Assembly (NCBI GenBank): GCA_018343915.1
Contig: JABRWF010000006.1
Span: 2,852,001 to 2,916,000 of the forward strand
DNA from: Agroathelia rolfsii
Lineage: Eukaryota; Basidiomycota; Agaricomycetes; Amylocorticiales; Amylocorticiaceae
Direction: 5' to 3'
DNA: 64,000 nucleotides
Of the stretch, positions 1-11,267 are shown piece after piece. The notes beneath the pieces were generated by a model. It ran no database searches. It saw only the letters and a list, made by a program, of their open reading frames with translations, and was not told the origin of the DNA. The number at the start of each line of letters is the position of its first letter. The first letter of the stretch is position 1. Both the position numbers and the translations under genes were made by a program.

Positions 1-839
1 TTGACTATCTAAACAACAGAGGTGACCCCTACTTACACCACAAACAGAACAATGTACCGCTACTAGGTCCCAAAGGTGTACTCCAAGTCTAGAAGACTTT
101 CCACCAAAGGCTACTGTTGGCTAATGACTTGTTACTGCTTGCTTAGTAAAGAAGGGAGTGCTAAACACTCTGAGACGCTTAGATTCTTTCTTAGAGGGTA
201 ATAACCCTAAGTCACACTTTGCCCTGATTTATTAAGGGACTTGATACAGAGAGGGGGAGGCAGGCAATACAGCCTGTTCTATGGCTTGCTTAGGTCCTTA
301 TACAACCCCTAGGCTGACAAGGCACAAAGGGAGGGCAAGGGTGAGAGGGCTAGGACGATGAGCCTGAAGACAAATGTATTAGTAAATAGTAAAGAGAGAT
401 GTACATGCTTATTTACTCACCTGAAGGCAAAAGGTCAAAGCTAAGGCCTTCAGGGAGTGTTACAGGGTCCTTATATAAGTTTCAGGGGTGGTCTGTGCAC
501 TTCTGAATGGTCTGTGCACAGAGACAGAAATAGAAAGGAATGCTAAACATAGTACAAATGAATGACTGAGCATGATGGTGCAATCATTGCATCATCAGCT
601 GATTGATCAAGAGTCTAGACTTGGAATGAACTAGAAGGGTCTAGACTCTGTTTACTAATAGGTACTGGTACAAAGGTATAATGATGGCCAGTCATATAAC
701 TAAGTACTCTGTAACCAATTGTCCTAGGCTGTCTATTATGAATAAATAATGTGTAGAAAGTCCAAGAAAAATCATAAAAATACAAGAAAAATACAGGAAA
801 ATAAAGAAAAATTAGGAGAGTCTGGGTGTACCCATGACA
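1..839 (-). mobile_element. LTR-1 copy A (solo or element end), cut by window edge
   Basis: Reverse-orientation copy of the 856-bp LTR-1 repeat, which reads TGTCATGGGT...GCCTTGACA in its sense direction. The first bases of the window are already inside it, so the left end and left TSD are missing. The right end is ...cccatgaca at 831-839. It interrupts an older gypsy pol remnant that resumes at 840. Confidence 0.85.
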
Positions 840-1548
840 CCCAGGTTAAGACTATAGGAGTGCAAGACTGGTTAGGAAATTTAAAGGAAGCACAAGAAGA
901 AGCCCAAGCAGCCCTAGGAAAGGCAGCAGAATCAATGAAGCAATACTACAATCAAAATAAGAAAAATTTCCCGCAGCTAGAACCAGGGGCATGCATATAG
1001 TTAGATGCACGAAATATCAAATTTGCAAAACAACCTAGTAGGAAACTAAGCCCTAAAAAGCTAGGCCCCTATAAGGTAGTCAAAAGAATTGGGGAACTAA
1101 ATTACGAAATTGATATCCCAAAGAATTGGCATGTGCATAATGTCTTCCATATAAACCTCCTACAACCCTACCAGGAAAGCAAAATCCCAGGAAGGACTCC
1201 AGAAGAACCCCCGCCGGTGGAAGTAGAGGGAGAAGAGGAGTGGGAAGTCTTGCATATCAGGGATGCTTGACTTTACAGAAGATGGAAAAAGCTGCAATTT
1301 CTGGTATAATATAAAGGTTACCCAGGGGAAGAGAGTTGGGAATTTGCCAAAGATATACATGCAAAACGGCTCATTACCTAATTCTACAAAGAGAACCCTA
1401 GTGCACCTAGAAGAATATCAGCAACAACATTTGAAAGATTACCCTTCCAAAAAATAGAAAACCTAACACAGGTGGAGACTTTAGTCACGGATTCTTGGCG
1501 CTTTGGACATAGGCGGTTCCAGGGGAACGCCCCTTAGAAGGGGGGTGA
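840..1548 (+). pseudogene. Ty3/gypsy pol 3' end: integrase C-terminus and chromodomain, decayed
   Basis: This stretch translates, through several stops, into the end of a gypsy polyprotein: the integrase C-terminal part (KLSPKKLGPYKVVKRIGELN), the NVFH-NLLQPYQ block, then a chromodomain (EEEWEV, a KYKGYPGEESWEF-like core with a stop at its start). It aligns block by block with the E1 element at 27,800-28,490. It ends in a polypurine tract (about 1535-1548) directly before an LTR, so it is the 3' end of an older member of the E1 lineage. Stops occur at about 999, 1270, 1308 and 1378. The 5' part is missing because LTR copy A was inserted at 839/840. Confidence 0.85.
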
Positions 1549-2096
1549 TGTCATGGGTACACCCAGACTCTCCTGATTTTTCTCTATTTTTTTATATTTT
1601 TCTCATATTTTTACGATTTTTCTCTAATTTTCTATGTAATATTTATTCTTCACAAACATTCTGAAGGGCAGTGGGTCACATGATACTTGGTCACATGACT
1701 GGCCATCATAGTTCCCTGGTACCGGTGCCCATTAGTAAGCAGAATCTAGAATGTTCTATAATCAGATATGGATCAGTCAGCATGATGCAACAAGCATGCC
1801 ATTGTGCTTAGTCAGCTGTATCATACAATTTCTAATTATTCCTTGATTTCTCCAAAGGCTACACACAGATCACTGCACAGCCCTCGTATATATATATAAG
1901 GACCCTGTAACACTCCCTGAAGGCCTTAGCTTTGATCTTTTGCCTTCAGGTAAGTAGTAGCTTATGTAATCAGGACTACGCTTACTAAAATATAAATTTG
2001 CCTTTAGGCTTATCGTCCTAGCCTGTATACCCATCTTAGCCCTCCTAGCACGCTTAGTTAGCCGCTAGGTTGTATCAGGACTATGTAAGCCCTATA

Positions 2097-2952
2097 TGTC
2101 ATGGGTACACCCAGACTCTCCTAATTTTTCTTTATTTTCCTGTATTTTTCTTGTATTTTTACAATTTTTCTTGGACTTTCTACACATTATTTATTCATAA
2201 TAGACCGCCTAGGACAATTGGTTACAGAGTACTTAGTTATATGACCGGCCATTATTATACCTTTGTACCAGTACCTATTAGTAAACAGAGTCTAGACCCT
2301 TCTAATTCATTCCAAATCTAGACTCTTGATCAATCAGCTAATGATGCAATGATTGCACCATCATGCTCAGTCATCCATTTGTACTATGTTTAGCATTCCT
2401 TTCTATTTCTGTCTCTGTGCACAGACCATTCAGAAGTGCACAGACCACCCCTGAAACTTATATAAGGACCCTGTAACACTCCCTGAAGGCCTTAGCTTTG
2501 ACCTTTTGCCTTCAGGTGAGTAAATAAGCATGTACATCTCTCTTTACTATTTACTAATATATTTGCCTTCAGGCTCATCATCCTAGCCCTCTCACCCTTG
2601 CCCTCTCTTTGTGCCTCGTCAGCCTAGGGGTTATATAAGGACCTAAGCAAGCCATAGAATAGGCTGTATTGCCTGCCTCCCCCTCTCTATATCAAGTCCC
2701 TTAATAAATCAGGGCAAAGTGTGACTTAGGGTTATTACCCTCTAAGAAAGAATCTAAGCGTCTCAGAGTGTTTAGCACTCCCTTCTTTACTAAGCAAGCA
2801 GTAACAAGTCATTAGTCAACAGTAGCCTTTGGTGGAAAGTCTTCTAGACTTGGAGTACACCTTTGGGACCTAGTAGCGATACATTGTTCTGTTTGTGGTG
2901 TGAGTAGGGGTCACCTCTGTTGTTTAGATAGTCAAGAGCGTGAGCCTTGACA
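2097..2952 (+). mobile_element. LTR-1 copy B, solo LTR
   Basis: Complete 856-bp LTR (TGTCA...TGACA) inserted in the older LTR, with a perfect 5-bp TSD ctata (2092-2096 and 2953-2957). Layout visible here: TATATAAG at 2459-2466; predicted RNA start near 2494; inverted repeat CCTGAAGGC (2482-2490) / GCCTTCAGG (2508-2516); intron-like GTGAGT at 2516 to TTCAG at 2572. Confidence 0.93.
2516..2572 (+). other. Intron-like segment in LTR R/U5 (best-preserved copy)
   Basis: 57 nt with donor GTGAGT, branch-like ttactaat (2551-2558) and acceptor ttgccttcag. The 12-mer tttgccttcagg occurs at both ends (2505-2516 and 2562-2573), exactly one intron length apart. The same layout is in other LTR-1 copies and, with other sequence, in LTR-2. 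Splicing has not been shown. Confidence 0.5.
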
Positions 2953-3504
2953 CTATACCCATGCCCTAAGCTACCCCTACGCCCCTCCCCCTGTTGTTTA
3001 AGTCCCTAATAAATCAGGGCAATATGTGACTTAGGAGTTTGTCTCCTTAAAGCCTAAGCCTCTAGACATAACACAAGTCTAGTGTAGAATACTACTACTA
3101 AAACAGTGTACCATGTGTCATTAGCCAACCATAGCCCTATAAAAAGCTTTGCAAGCTTAGAGTACACTTGGGAAATATAGTAGCAGTATAGCATGTACAT
3201 TGCGGTATGGTGGGTTTGACCACTTGTGTTGTTGAGGTAGTTAAAAGCACAAGCCTTGACAAGGGATCCTTCTAGATATGAAGCTCTACTTTACATCAAG
3301 CTACCACCCCAAGGGTGATAGACAGACAGAATAAGTCAACCAGACACTAGAACAGTACCTCCGCATATACTGTAACTATCAATAGGATAACTAGTCCAAG
3401 CTGCTTTTAATAGTAGAATTTGTATATAATAATGCCCTAAGTAAGTCTACTGGGGTGTCTCTATTCTTTGCTAACAAAGGCTACAACCCCTCCACTGTTA
3501 TAGG

Positions 3505-5277
3505 TGTTATAAAATAATCACTGTACTATAAATGTCAAGGCTCACTGTCAAGGCTCACGCTCTTGACTATCTAAACAACAGAAGTGACCCCTACTCACAC
3601 CACAAACAGAACAATGTACCACTACTAGGTCCCAAAGGTGTACTCTAAGTCTAGAAGACTTTCCACTAAAGGCTACTGTTGGCTAATGACTTGTTACTGC
3701 TTGCTTAGTAAAGAAGGGAGTGCTAAACACTCTGAGACACTTAAATTCTTTCTTAGAGGGTAACAACCCTAAGTTACACTTTGCCCTGATTTATTAAGGG
3801 ACTTGAGATAGAGAGGGGGAGGCAGGCAATATAGCCTGTTCTATGGCTTGCTTAGGTCCTTATACAACCCTTAGGCTGACAAGGCACAAAGAGAGGGCAA
3901 GGGTGAGAGGTCTAGGATAATGAGCCTGAAGGCAGATATATTAGTAAATAGTAAAGAGAGATGTACATGCTTATTTACTCACCTGAAGGCAAAAGGTCAA
4001 AGCCAAGGCCTTCAGGGAGTGTTATAGGGTCCTTATATAAGTTTCAGGGGTGGTCTGTGTACTTCTGAATGGTCTGTGCACAGAGACAGAAATAGAAAGG
4101 AATGCTAAACATAGTACAAATGGATGACTGAGCATGATAGTGCAATCATTGTATCATCAGCTGATTGATCAAGAGTCTAGACTTGGAATGAACTAGAAGG
4201 GTCTAGACTCTGTTTACTAATAGGTACTAGTACAAAAGTATGATGATGGCCGGTCATATAACTAAGTACTCCATAACCAATTGTCCTAGGCAGTCTATTA
4301 TGAATAAATAATGTGTAGAAAGTCCAAGAAAAATGGTAAAAATACAAGAAAAATTAGGAGAGTCTGGGTGTACCCATGACAATAAATTTATTTAAGATTT
4401 CTCATTATTTTTTGATGTATAATATGTAAGTGGACATTATATAAGTACCCTGATGACTAAGCAAAGTCATGTGATCAGTCATCATGTGACTGGCCATCAT
4501 GTGACTACTAGTTATGTGACTTATTATGTAAAGCAGGTCTAGAGTATAGGTCTAGAACACAATACCATTATAGACTCACTATGGTGCAATATTGCATCAT
4601 ACTTAGCACCTCTATGCACAGACCATATACTAGATGCACAAACCAGGTAAAATTAGTATATAATCCTATAGTGCTTTACCTGAAGACCCCAGATTTATTC
4701 TCTTTGTCTTCAGGTAAGCACAGTAGTGCTGTGTAGTAGATAAGTAACTAATATAATAAAACTTTGTCTTCAGAGTCCCTATCTCCCTCTCTCTCTCCCC
4801 CACCAAATCCTCTCTGCTCAGTACTAGGAGGTTGTGAGTGTGCTTCATGCTACTTACAGAAGAGACAAGCTCAGTGCAAGTCTCCATATGTGTGTATAAG
4901 ATAGGTCTAGCCTTTATGGTGACTATTTGCGTCTGTAATAACACAACACTATATAGTACTCAGTGCACTCAAGCAAGTAAAGGCTCTGCCCTGCACTTGT
5001 TGTAGTTAAGATACCCTGCACCCCTATTAATATATACAAGACCTTTGGTATTGTAACAGTAGACCTTGCTTGAAAGTTCAGTGAACTTGGAGTAAAGCTT
5101 GGTGACTGGGACACTCTGAAGTGAGTGAGAGTTAAGACAGGGCACAAGGCATGTACACTTGCGTATCCCAGGCCTTGGGAGTTGTAAAATAGCCATTACA
5201 GGCTACCTTGCACCTTAGAAAGGTTTATGTAGGCACTGGTTGAGTTTTGGTGACAAGAGTCAGGTGTGCTCTTAACA
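3505..5277 (+). mobile_element. LTR-2 copy 1, split by LTR-1 copy C
   Basis: LTR of a second family (tgtta...ttaaca, about 920 bp without its insert) sitting in LTR-1 copy D. Near-perfect TSD atagg/ataga. It carries TATATAAT (4657-4664), an inverted repeat CCTGAAGAC (4679-4687) / GTCTTCAGG (4706-4714) and an intron-like segment 4714-4773 (GTAAGC ... ctaat ... tcttcag). Confidence 0.8.
3533..4381 (-). mobile_element. LTR-1 copy C, solo LTR with 13-bp terminal duplication
   Basis: Reverse-orientation solo LTR. TSD ataaa (3528-3532 and 4382-4386) is perfect only if the outer tgtcaaggctcac at 3533-3545 is counted as part of the LTR; the same 13 bp is repeated in tandem from 3546. It splits LTR-2 copy 1. 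Confidence 0.85.
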
Positions 5278-6256
5278 ATAGATACACCTAGACTCTCCTA
5301 ATTTTTCTTTATTTTCCTGTATTTTTCTTGTATTTTTACGATTTTTCTTGGACTTTCTAAACATTATTTATTTATAATAGATAGCCTAGGATAATTGGTT
5401 ACAGAGTACTTAGTTATATGACTAGCCATCATTATACCTTTATACCAGTACCTATTAGTAAACAGAGTCTAGACCCTTCTAGTTCCTTCCAAGTCTAGAT
5501 TCTTGATCAATCAGCTGATGATGTAATAATTGCACCATCATGCTTAGTCATCCATTTGTACTATGTTTAGCATTCCTTTCTATTTCTGTCTCTGTGCACA
5601 GACCATTTAGAAGTGCACAGACCACCCCTGAAACTTATATAAGGACCCTATAACACTCCCTGAAGGCCTTAGCTTCGACCTTCTGCCTTCAGGTGAGTAA
5701 ATAAGCATGTACATCTCTCTTTACCATTTACTAATATATCTGCCTTTAGGCTCATTATCCTAGCCCTCTCACCCTTGCCCTCTCTTTGTGCCTTGTCAGC
5801 CTAAGGGTTGTATAAGGACCTAAGCAAGCCATAGAATAGGCTGTATTGCCTACCTCCCTCTCTCTATATCAAGTCTCTTAATAAATCAAGGCAAAGTGTG
5901 ACTTAGGATTATTACCCTCTAAAAAAGAATCTAAGTGTCTCAGAGTGTTTAGCACTCCCTTCTTTACTAAGCAAGCAGTAACAAGTCATTAGCCAATAGT
6001 AGCCTTTGGTGGAAAGTCTTCTAGACTTGGAGTATACCTTTGGGACCTAGTAGTGGTATATTGTTCTGTTTGTAGTGTAAGTAGGGGTCACCTTTGTTGT
6101 TTAGATAGTCAAGAGTATGAGCCTTGACATTTGCCATCTCCATTCACCCGGAATAAGACATCACCTCCATCTACGCCCTTGAGTTTATAGTTGACCTAGA
6201 TAGCCTCCACCAGGAACTCTGCACCCAGCTCTCTACTGCTCAGCACTAATACCAGG

Positions 6257-6949
6257 TATCAGGGCATGGCTAGAAGCTATGACCAACCACTCCAAACAAC
6301 TATAAAAGGGGGGGGTAAGGAGTAATGAGAAGGTGGTGGGAAACTAAGAAATATAATATAGTGGGAATACCTCTGGTAAGGGCTAATAAATGCCAATCAT
6401 CATAGAACTTTACATACCTGTGCCCCTAATAGAGCAGGCTTTTGGGATATCCTATCCCTCACTGATTATTAGAGCCCACAGCCTTTCCTGAGTGCATAGA
6501 CAAAGAACATAAACCAGAGTGAGCCAGCATCATCATCACTAAGTCATAAGAAAGTAAAAGAGTGGATTGAGCAAAGAACACTAAGTGGTGAACAGAGTGG
6601 TCTGAACTAGAGAGGCATTCTCTAGGACAGCTAGCCTTAAGTATGTACATGAACTATACAGTAGCTAAGTCTCAATATTGAAGAGGAGCATGAAAGTGTA
6701 GCCACATCAGCCACAAAGTGAAGAAATGAAGATATGTACAGTAAAATGCAAAACTAAGAAGATCAACCAAGAGATAAGAAGATCAGAATAGAAAATAAGG
6801 TAAAGGAACAGTACTAAATAGACCCTAAAAAGTAAGATCTTGATCCAAGAAGAATTGCAAGTACAGTAAGCAAAATACTAATCCACAAAATAAAATAAAA
6901 TGATGAAAAATCAAAGGAAGTGAAAAATTCAAAAGATCAACCCCTGACA
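6257..6949 (-). mobile_element. LTR-3 copy 1, solo LTR
   Basis: 693 bp between perfect TSDs ccagg (6252-6256 and 6950-6954). Its sense strand (minus here) begins TGTCAGGGGTTGATC and ends GCCCTGATA. It carries a 63-codon ORF (6459-6650) that is also open in the two other copies of the family. Confidence 0.88.
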
Positions 6950-7455
6950 CCAGGCTCTAGCAGACAAGAAATGCCTCCCAGCCCCCAACTTCGAAGTTGG
7001 CCAGTAAGTATTTGTCCATACAAAGTTTTTCCGCACTACTCATCTGTCTAAGAAGCTCTCCAACAAGTATCTAGGGCCCTACAAGATTATAGCACAAGCT
7101 AGATTATCCTTCTTTACTCTCCACCTCCCTAATTCCATGCGCTTGGTGCACCTAGTCTTTTACATTTCCCAGCTCAAGCCTGCTCCACCAAACACCATCC
7201 CAAATTGCACACAACCTCCGCCACCTCTGGTGGAAGTCAATAGAGAGGTGGAGTATGAGATTTCCAAAATCCTGGACTCTAAGATTGATAAGCGCCACCG
7301 TTACAAGTTGATGTACCAAGTGCAATAGGCAGGTTATAAAGGAACTCCGGACAAAGAAGACTGGCTACCTGCAACTAAACTTGTACATGCACAGGAGCTC
7401 ATCTCCAACTTTCACTTTCAATACTCTGTCAAGCCAGGCCTCCTAGACAAGATCT

Positions 7456-7630
7456 AATTCCCCTCTCCACTCCTTCTGGCTCTGTACTTTTACACCCTTT
7501 TTCTAATTTCTATTTCTTTTACTTTTATTTATTCCTACTTTCCATATTCTTTTACTTTTATTCATTCCGACTTTCAAAAAAGAAAAAGAAAACAAAAAGA
7601 AAAAATTATTATTAACTACTATACATATAA
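7456..7630. other. Pyrimidine-rich spacer of the decayed element
   Basis: T/C-rich, then A-rich, low-complexity DNA between the chromodomain and the antisense ORF remnant. No gene is recognised in it. Confidence 0.4.
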
Positions 7631-8626
7631 TTAATCTTCCCTGTCCTTCGACTCCTCTATTAGATCCTTTGCTGCTCCACCCTCAGTTGCATTAATCTCC
7701 ACTGCCGCCTTGTCATCGTCCACTGCTGCACCTAATTTGTCCTTTTTCTCTATTACGGGTGTGGCCATGTAACTCTTCCTCCACTCCTCTACATCAACCA
7801 ACCTCTCTAGCAACTGCACCAACAGCCTAGAGCAGTTCTTCAGAACCCTCCAGCTGGCTACGGCCTCCCTCAACAAGGCCTACTGGATAGAGACAAGCTC
7901 CGCCAATCCTAGGACCTCTGCCCACCTGTGCATCTGCTGGCAACTACTTTCCTCCATAGCCTCCACCACCTCCAACACCTCTGCTCTTGCCTTCTCTTTG
8001 GTTTGCATACCCATGGTCCACAATGACATATTGTCATCCATCTGGCACACCTTATACCTTTTGTGGCACGGCTGGTATGACCACCGTGACCCCTCCACAT
8101 ACTATATATATGTGATACCCCTCCTCCGACAGGTCTGACATATCCACCCCTGTATAACAACATTAGTCATAAGTCACCAAGGGGAGGAGTAATATACTGG
8201 CACCTCCCTGACTACAGTACTTGCAGCCTTTGTAACCCTGACTACCCAATGACACTTAGCGGAAGGTACCTCTAGCACCTCCACATTGGACCTCTTCAAT
8301 GCCCCTTGCAGTCGTCAAATGCATTCCTTGCACTTGTACTTATACTGCTCCCTAGCCTCCATATGCGTATACTGCTGATGCTCCTCCCACCTGTGCATCT
8401 CCCTCTCCTCACACTCAAGCTGCTTGTGCTCCTCCCACTGGCGCTGCTCATATGCTTCCTGCTTGCATCTCTCCCTCTCTTTATGCTCCTTCTGCTCCAT
8501 CTCCTTGCACTCCTTCCTCTCATGCTCCTCATGTTTATGCTGTTCTTTCTGCTGCCTTGCAGCCGCTAGTTGGGCCTCTAGGACTATGATATCAGCATCA
8601 AGCTTACAAGGGGAAGACATTAGCAA
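7631..8626 (-). pseudogene. Antisense accessory ORF of a gypsy element: coiled coil plus Cys-rich motif, decayed
   Basis: On the strand opposite to pol, between the chromodomain and the 3' LTR, broken frames can be joined. The N-terminal piece (8315-8626) is an E/K/Q/H-rich coiled coil beginning MLMSSPCKLDADIIVLEAQL. The central piece (about 7880-8160) has a CQTCRRRG motif, then WSYQPCHKRYKVCQMDD, so cysteines are spaced as in a small zinc-binding cluster. The C-terminal piece (7631-7876) is leucine-rich and then acidic. An in-frame stop separates the two cysteine pairs, and frames shift between the pieces. No enzymatic motif is visible. The position suggests an extra antisense gene of this retroelement lineage rather than a host gene. 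Function unknown. Confidence 0.5.
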
Positions 8627-8790
8627 GCAAAGCTAGTAGGTGGTAGTAGTGGTGGTGGTGTAGTAACAAGAGTTGGTTGTTAATAACCCTGCACATGCGT
8701 ACAAATATAGACCCATAAGAACTATTTTTGTACTCCAACACTAATATAGCTACTAGTCTTTCAAGGGCTCAGGACCTAAAGGGGGGACAC

Positions 8791-9390
8791 TGTCATGACC
8801 CTCTCTATACACAAGTGGCTCCCACTCTGACATTTCCAACATGTCCCCACTCACCCTCGCTTACTACTATTCAACAACCAAAGACACCTCTCCGGCTCCC
8901 AACTTCTGCTCTCCACCCTCTGCAATTTGGGCGTCAGAACCAGCAACCCCTTGCTCAGCGCCTGACTAGAGTCCTGGAGTCTTTTCCTCTTCTCATGTAT
9001 CCTATTTTTCCATTATTTTCCCCACATATTTTGGTACCCTTGTTCACATAGATAGTTTTGGCCTATTTATGCCCCATATTCCATTTTCTACTCTTTGTCT
9101 TACTTCATTTCTATTCCTCTTGGTATCCTCCTACTACTATAGTATTTATACCAATCTAGCATGTACCTAGCTACCTCAGTTTGGAAATCAACTTAGTTCC
9201 CCTGCTCCTGTCTAACTCCTATCCCGGACTGCAACTAGGCAAGGGCCTAATATATACATCTTGGCTAAGTCTGGTCACCCCTCTCTTTTCCTATCCACTC
9301 TCCCATGTCTACTCCTGTTCACTCTGTCTCCACTTCTATTCCACTCTGCCCCTCCCTTTTCTACTATCTCTATCTGTCTGAGACTTAATA
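8791..9390 (+). mobile_element. LTR-4 copy 1, probable 3' LTR of the decayed element
   Basis: Begins TGTCATGACCCTC directly after a polypurine tract (aaaggggggacac, 8778-8790) and ends ...gagacttaata. The other LTR-4 copy has the same right end, so this family seems to lack the usual ACA terminus. LTR-5 sequence follows at once, so the element was inserted into an LTR-5 copy. Confidence 0.75.
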
Positions 9391-10062
9391 AGAGATAAGG
9401 AAATATTCTTTAAAGCTGATAGACACTTAAGGGGGACTTTAGACAGTGAGACAATAATACTAGAATTGACGAAAGAAGTCTATGAAATGGGGAATATCTT
9501 TTAGACCTTAAAGGTTTAAATACATGATGATATACTATTGTTCTCTAGATTGCTATGCTCTCCTAGCTTCTAACCCTTAATAAATACTCCAATATAACTC
9601 CTAGGATCCTCCTTGATTGTTTCAGTAATTATCATAATATATTGTAGTTTCTATGTAACTGTGATAGTGCCTGGAAGATAGAAAATATAAAGTTACGCTC
9701 TTTTGTATGATGTAACGTGTGACATATCACAACCAATGTGATAGTGAAAGAGAGCAGAAACAATGATATACCTTCTTCTAAGCCTTGGACTTAGAACTAA
9801 GCTATAATCAAATAATAGACTATGGTTTACTGTAATATACTATGACTTATAAGTAATATACTGTGAGATACTATATATCATAGCCTCTATACTATGATTT
9901 GTAGCTTGATAATAATAATATTGAATACCTGAGTAATTCCATAGTTATTCTAAATATATGCTGAAAAATCATAGGTATATACTTGGTAAACCTGAATGTA
10001 TGCTTATTAAACATGAATAAATGCTATAGTTTCTATGGCATAGTATAACTATAGTTGTGACA
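9391..10062 (-). mobile_element. LTR-5 fragment, diverged
   Basis: Aligns with the inner and right parts of G's LTRs, from the agagacaagga-like block to ...ggttgtgaca. The outer part is missing because the LTR-4 element was inserted there. It has about 50 bp of extra sequence near 9930 (also in the copy at 33,517) that G's LTRs lack, marking an older subfamily. Confidence 0.75.
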
Positions 10063-10921
10063 GTTTTGGATCTACTGCATTATAGTGGTTTGGTTTGCCA
10101 CTAATATTTAGAGTAGTTCCACATTAGTTACAGAGACAGAGGGCTAAGGTTGTTTGGCTATAAAAGTTTGTAAATAAGGAGTGAATAGGATTGGTAGGGC
10201 AGATACTTATGTAAAAGGGAATGAGGGTAAGAAAGTGGGATTTTCTTTGTCAGAGGATTTGTATTCTCCTGAGGAGGTGTCTTCACTACTTTCTTCCTCT
10301 AGAGTTTGACTAGGATTATAGTCTTAGTGTGAAATGTTAGGCAAGCTCAATAGTAATTACTAGAGACTCCCAAGGTGATTTATACAAAAGATAGAAGTTT
10401 TTTTGTTGCTCTTTGAGCTAGGCCTAATTCTACTAAATGTATTTACTTATTTTAGGCTACTTATAGCAACTGAAGTCTTTTTCATCTATCCACTTGAGTA
10501 ATATTCCCTTTAATAGCTCAAAAAAACCAATGCAATCATAGATACTAATACTACTTGCAATCTAGCCAAGAATATTCCTAAGGACAAGAAATATATAAAG
10601 GTGAAAACTACTACTTTTTATATGTAGAGTAACTATAGTAGTCTACTTAATTTTTATAGTAATTGTTTCTTTGCTCAAAATAATGTGGCTTACAACACCA
10701 CCTCTAGTGCACAAAGTAACTAGTGCAGAAAGGAGAGATTTATTCTAATGTCAAGAGTATACCTAACTCTTGCCACTAAAACTTAACTAACACCTATAAA
10801 AACCTCTCTAAGATACGAGGTAACTAGTAATGGTTGTTTTACTTCTCTTAAGGCTTAGGATGCAAAGGTGTATACTTTCCTGTATACTATCCTTATTATC
10901 ACTCATACCAGAGCTCATCTT
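10063..10921. other. Unrecognised AT-rich sequence (substrate of the nested insertions)
   Basis: About 860 bp without a credible ORF on either strand and without similarity to the LTRs here. It continues at 29,979-29,992 and 30,863-31,436 once the insertions are removed. It may be a very old element or relic host DNA. Confidence 0.4.
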
Positions 10922-11267
10922 TGTCATGGGTATACCTAGACTCTCCTAATCTTTCTTTATTTTCCTGTATTTTTCTTGTATTTTTACAATTTTTCTTGGA
11001 CTTTCTACACATTATTTATTCATAATAGACCGCCTAGGACAATTGGTTACAAAGTACTTAGTTATATAACCAGCCATCATTATACCTTTGTACCAGTACC
11101 TATTAGTAAACAGAGTCTAGACCCTTCTAGTTCCTTCCAAGTCTAGACTCTTGATCAATTAGCTGATGATGCAATGATTGTACTATCATGCTTAGTTATC
11201 CATTTTGTACTATATTTAGCATTCCTTTCTATTTCTGTCTCTGTGCATAGACCACTCAGAAGTGCAC

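Larger units (their letters stand above)
1549..3261 (+). mobile_element. Old, diverged 3' LTR (LTR-1-like) split by LTR-1 copy B
   Basis: Starts TGTCATGGGT directly after the polypurine tract and ends ...aagcacaagccttgaca. Interrupted at 2096 by copy B; real length is about 850 bp. It keeps the TATA box, the CCTGAAGGC...GCCTTCAGG hairpin and the intron-like module of the family, but is much diverged elsewhere, so it represents an older subfamily. Confidence 0.8.
3496..6129 (+). mobile_element. LTR-1 copy D, split by LTR-2
   Basis: Begins tgttatagg (3496-3504), is interrupted by an LTR-2 copy, resumes at about 5278 (atagatacacctagact) and ends gccttgaca at 6129. No clean TSD: tccac on the left against tttgc on the right. 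It may come from recombination between elements or be an old insertion. Confidence 0.75.
3262..7455 (+). pseudogene. Second Ty3/gypsy chromovirus remnant (integrase to chromodomain), in three pieces
   Basis: Three pieces can be joined: 3262-3495, 6130-6256 and 6955-7455. The first reads as a decayed integrase core end (QTLEQYLRIY, FANKGYNPS). The second reads ALEFIVDLDSLHQEL-like. The third gives the C-terminal block (FFRTTHLSKKLSNKYLGPYK), a proline-rich hinge and a chromodomain (VEYEISKILDSKID, DWLPATKL) ending near 7455. Many stops fit C-to-T/G-to-A changes, for example CAG/CAA to TAG/TAA and TGG to TAG. The gaps are LTR copy D with its nested contents and an LTR-3 solo LTR. The family differs from E1; its 3' LTR is probably the LTR-4 copy at 8791. 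Confidence 0.8.

Noticed and set aside
4666..5196. Open frames of 74-92 codons on the minus strand
   Set aside because: They lie entirely inside an LTR-2 copy, read against its sense, and are not kept in the other copies.
10063..10921. A LINE or DNA-transposon relic
   Set aside because: Translations in six frames give no reverse transcriptase, transposase or endonuclease motif; left as unrecognised.
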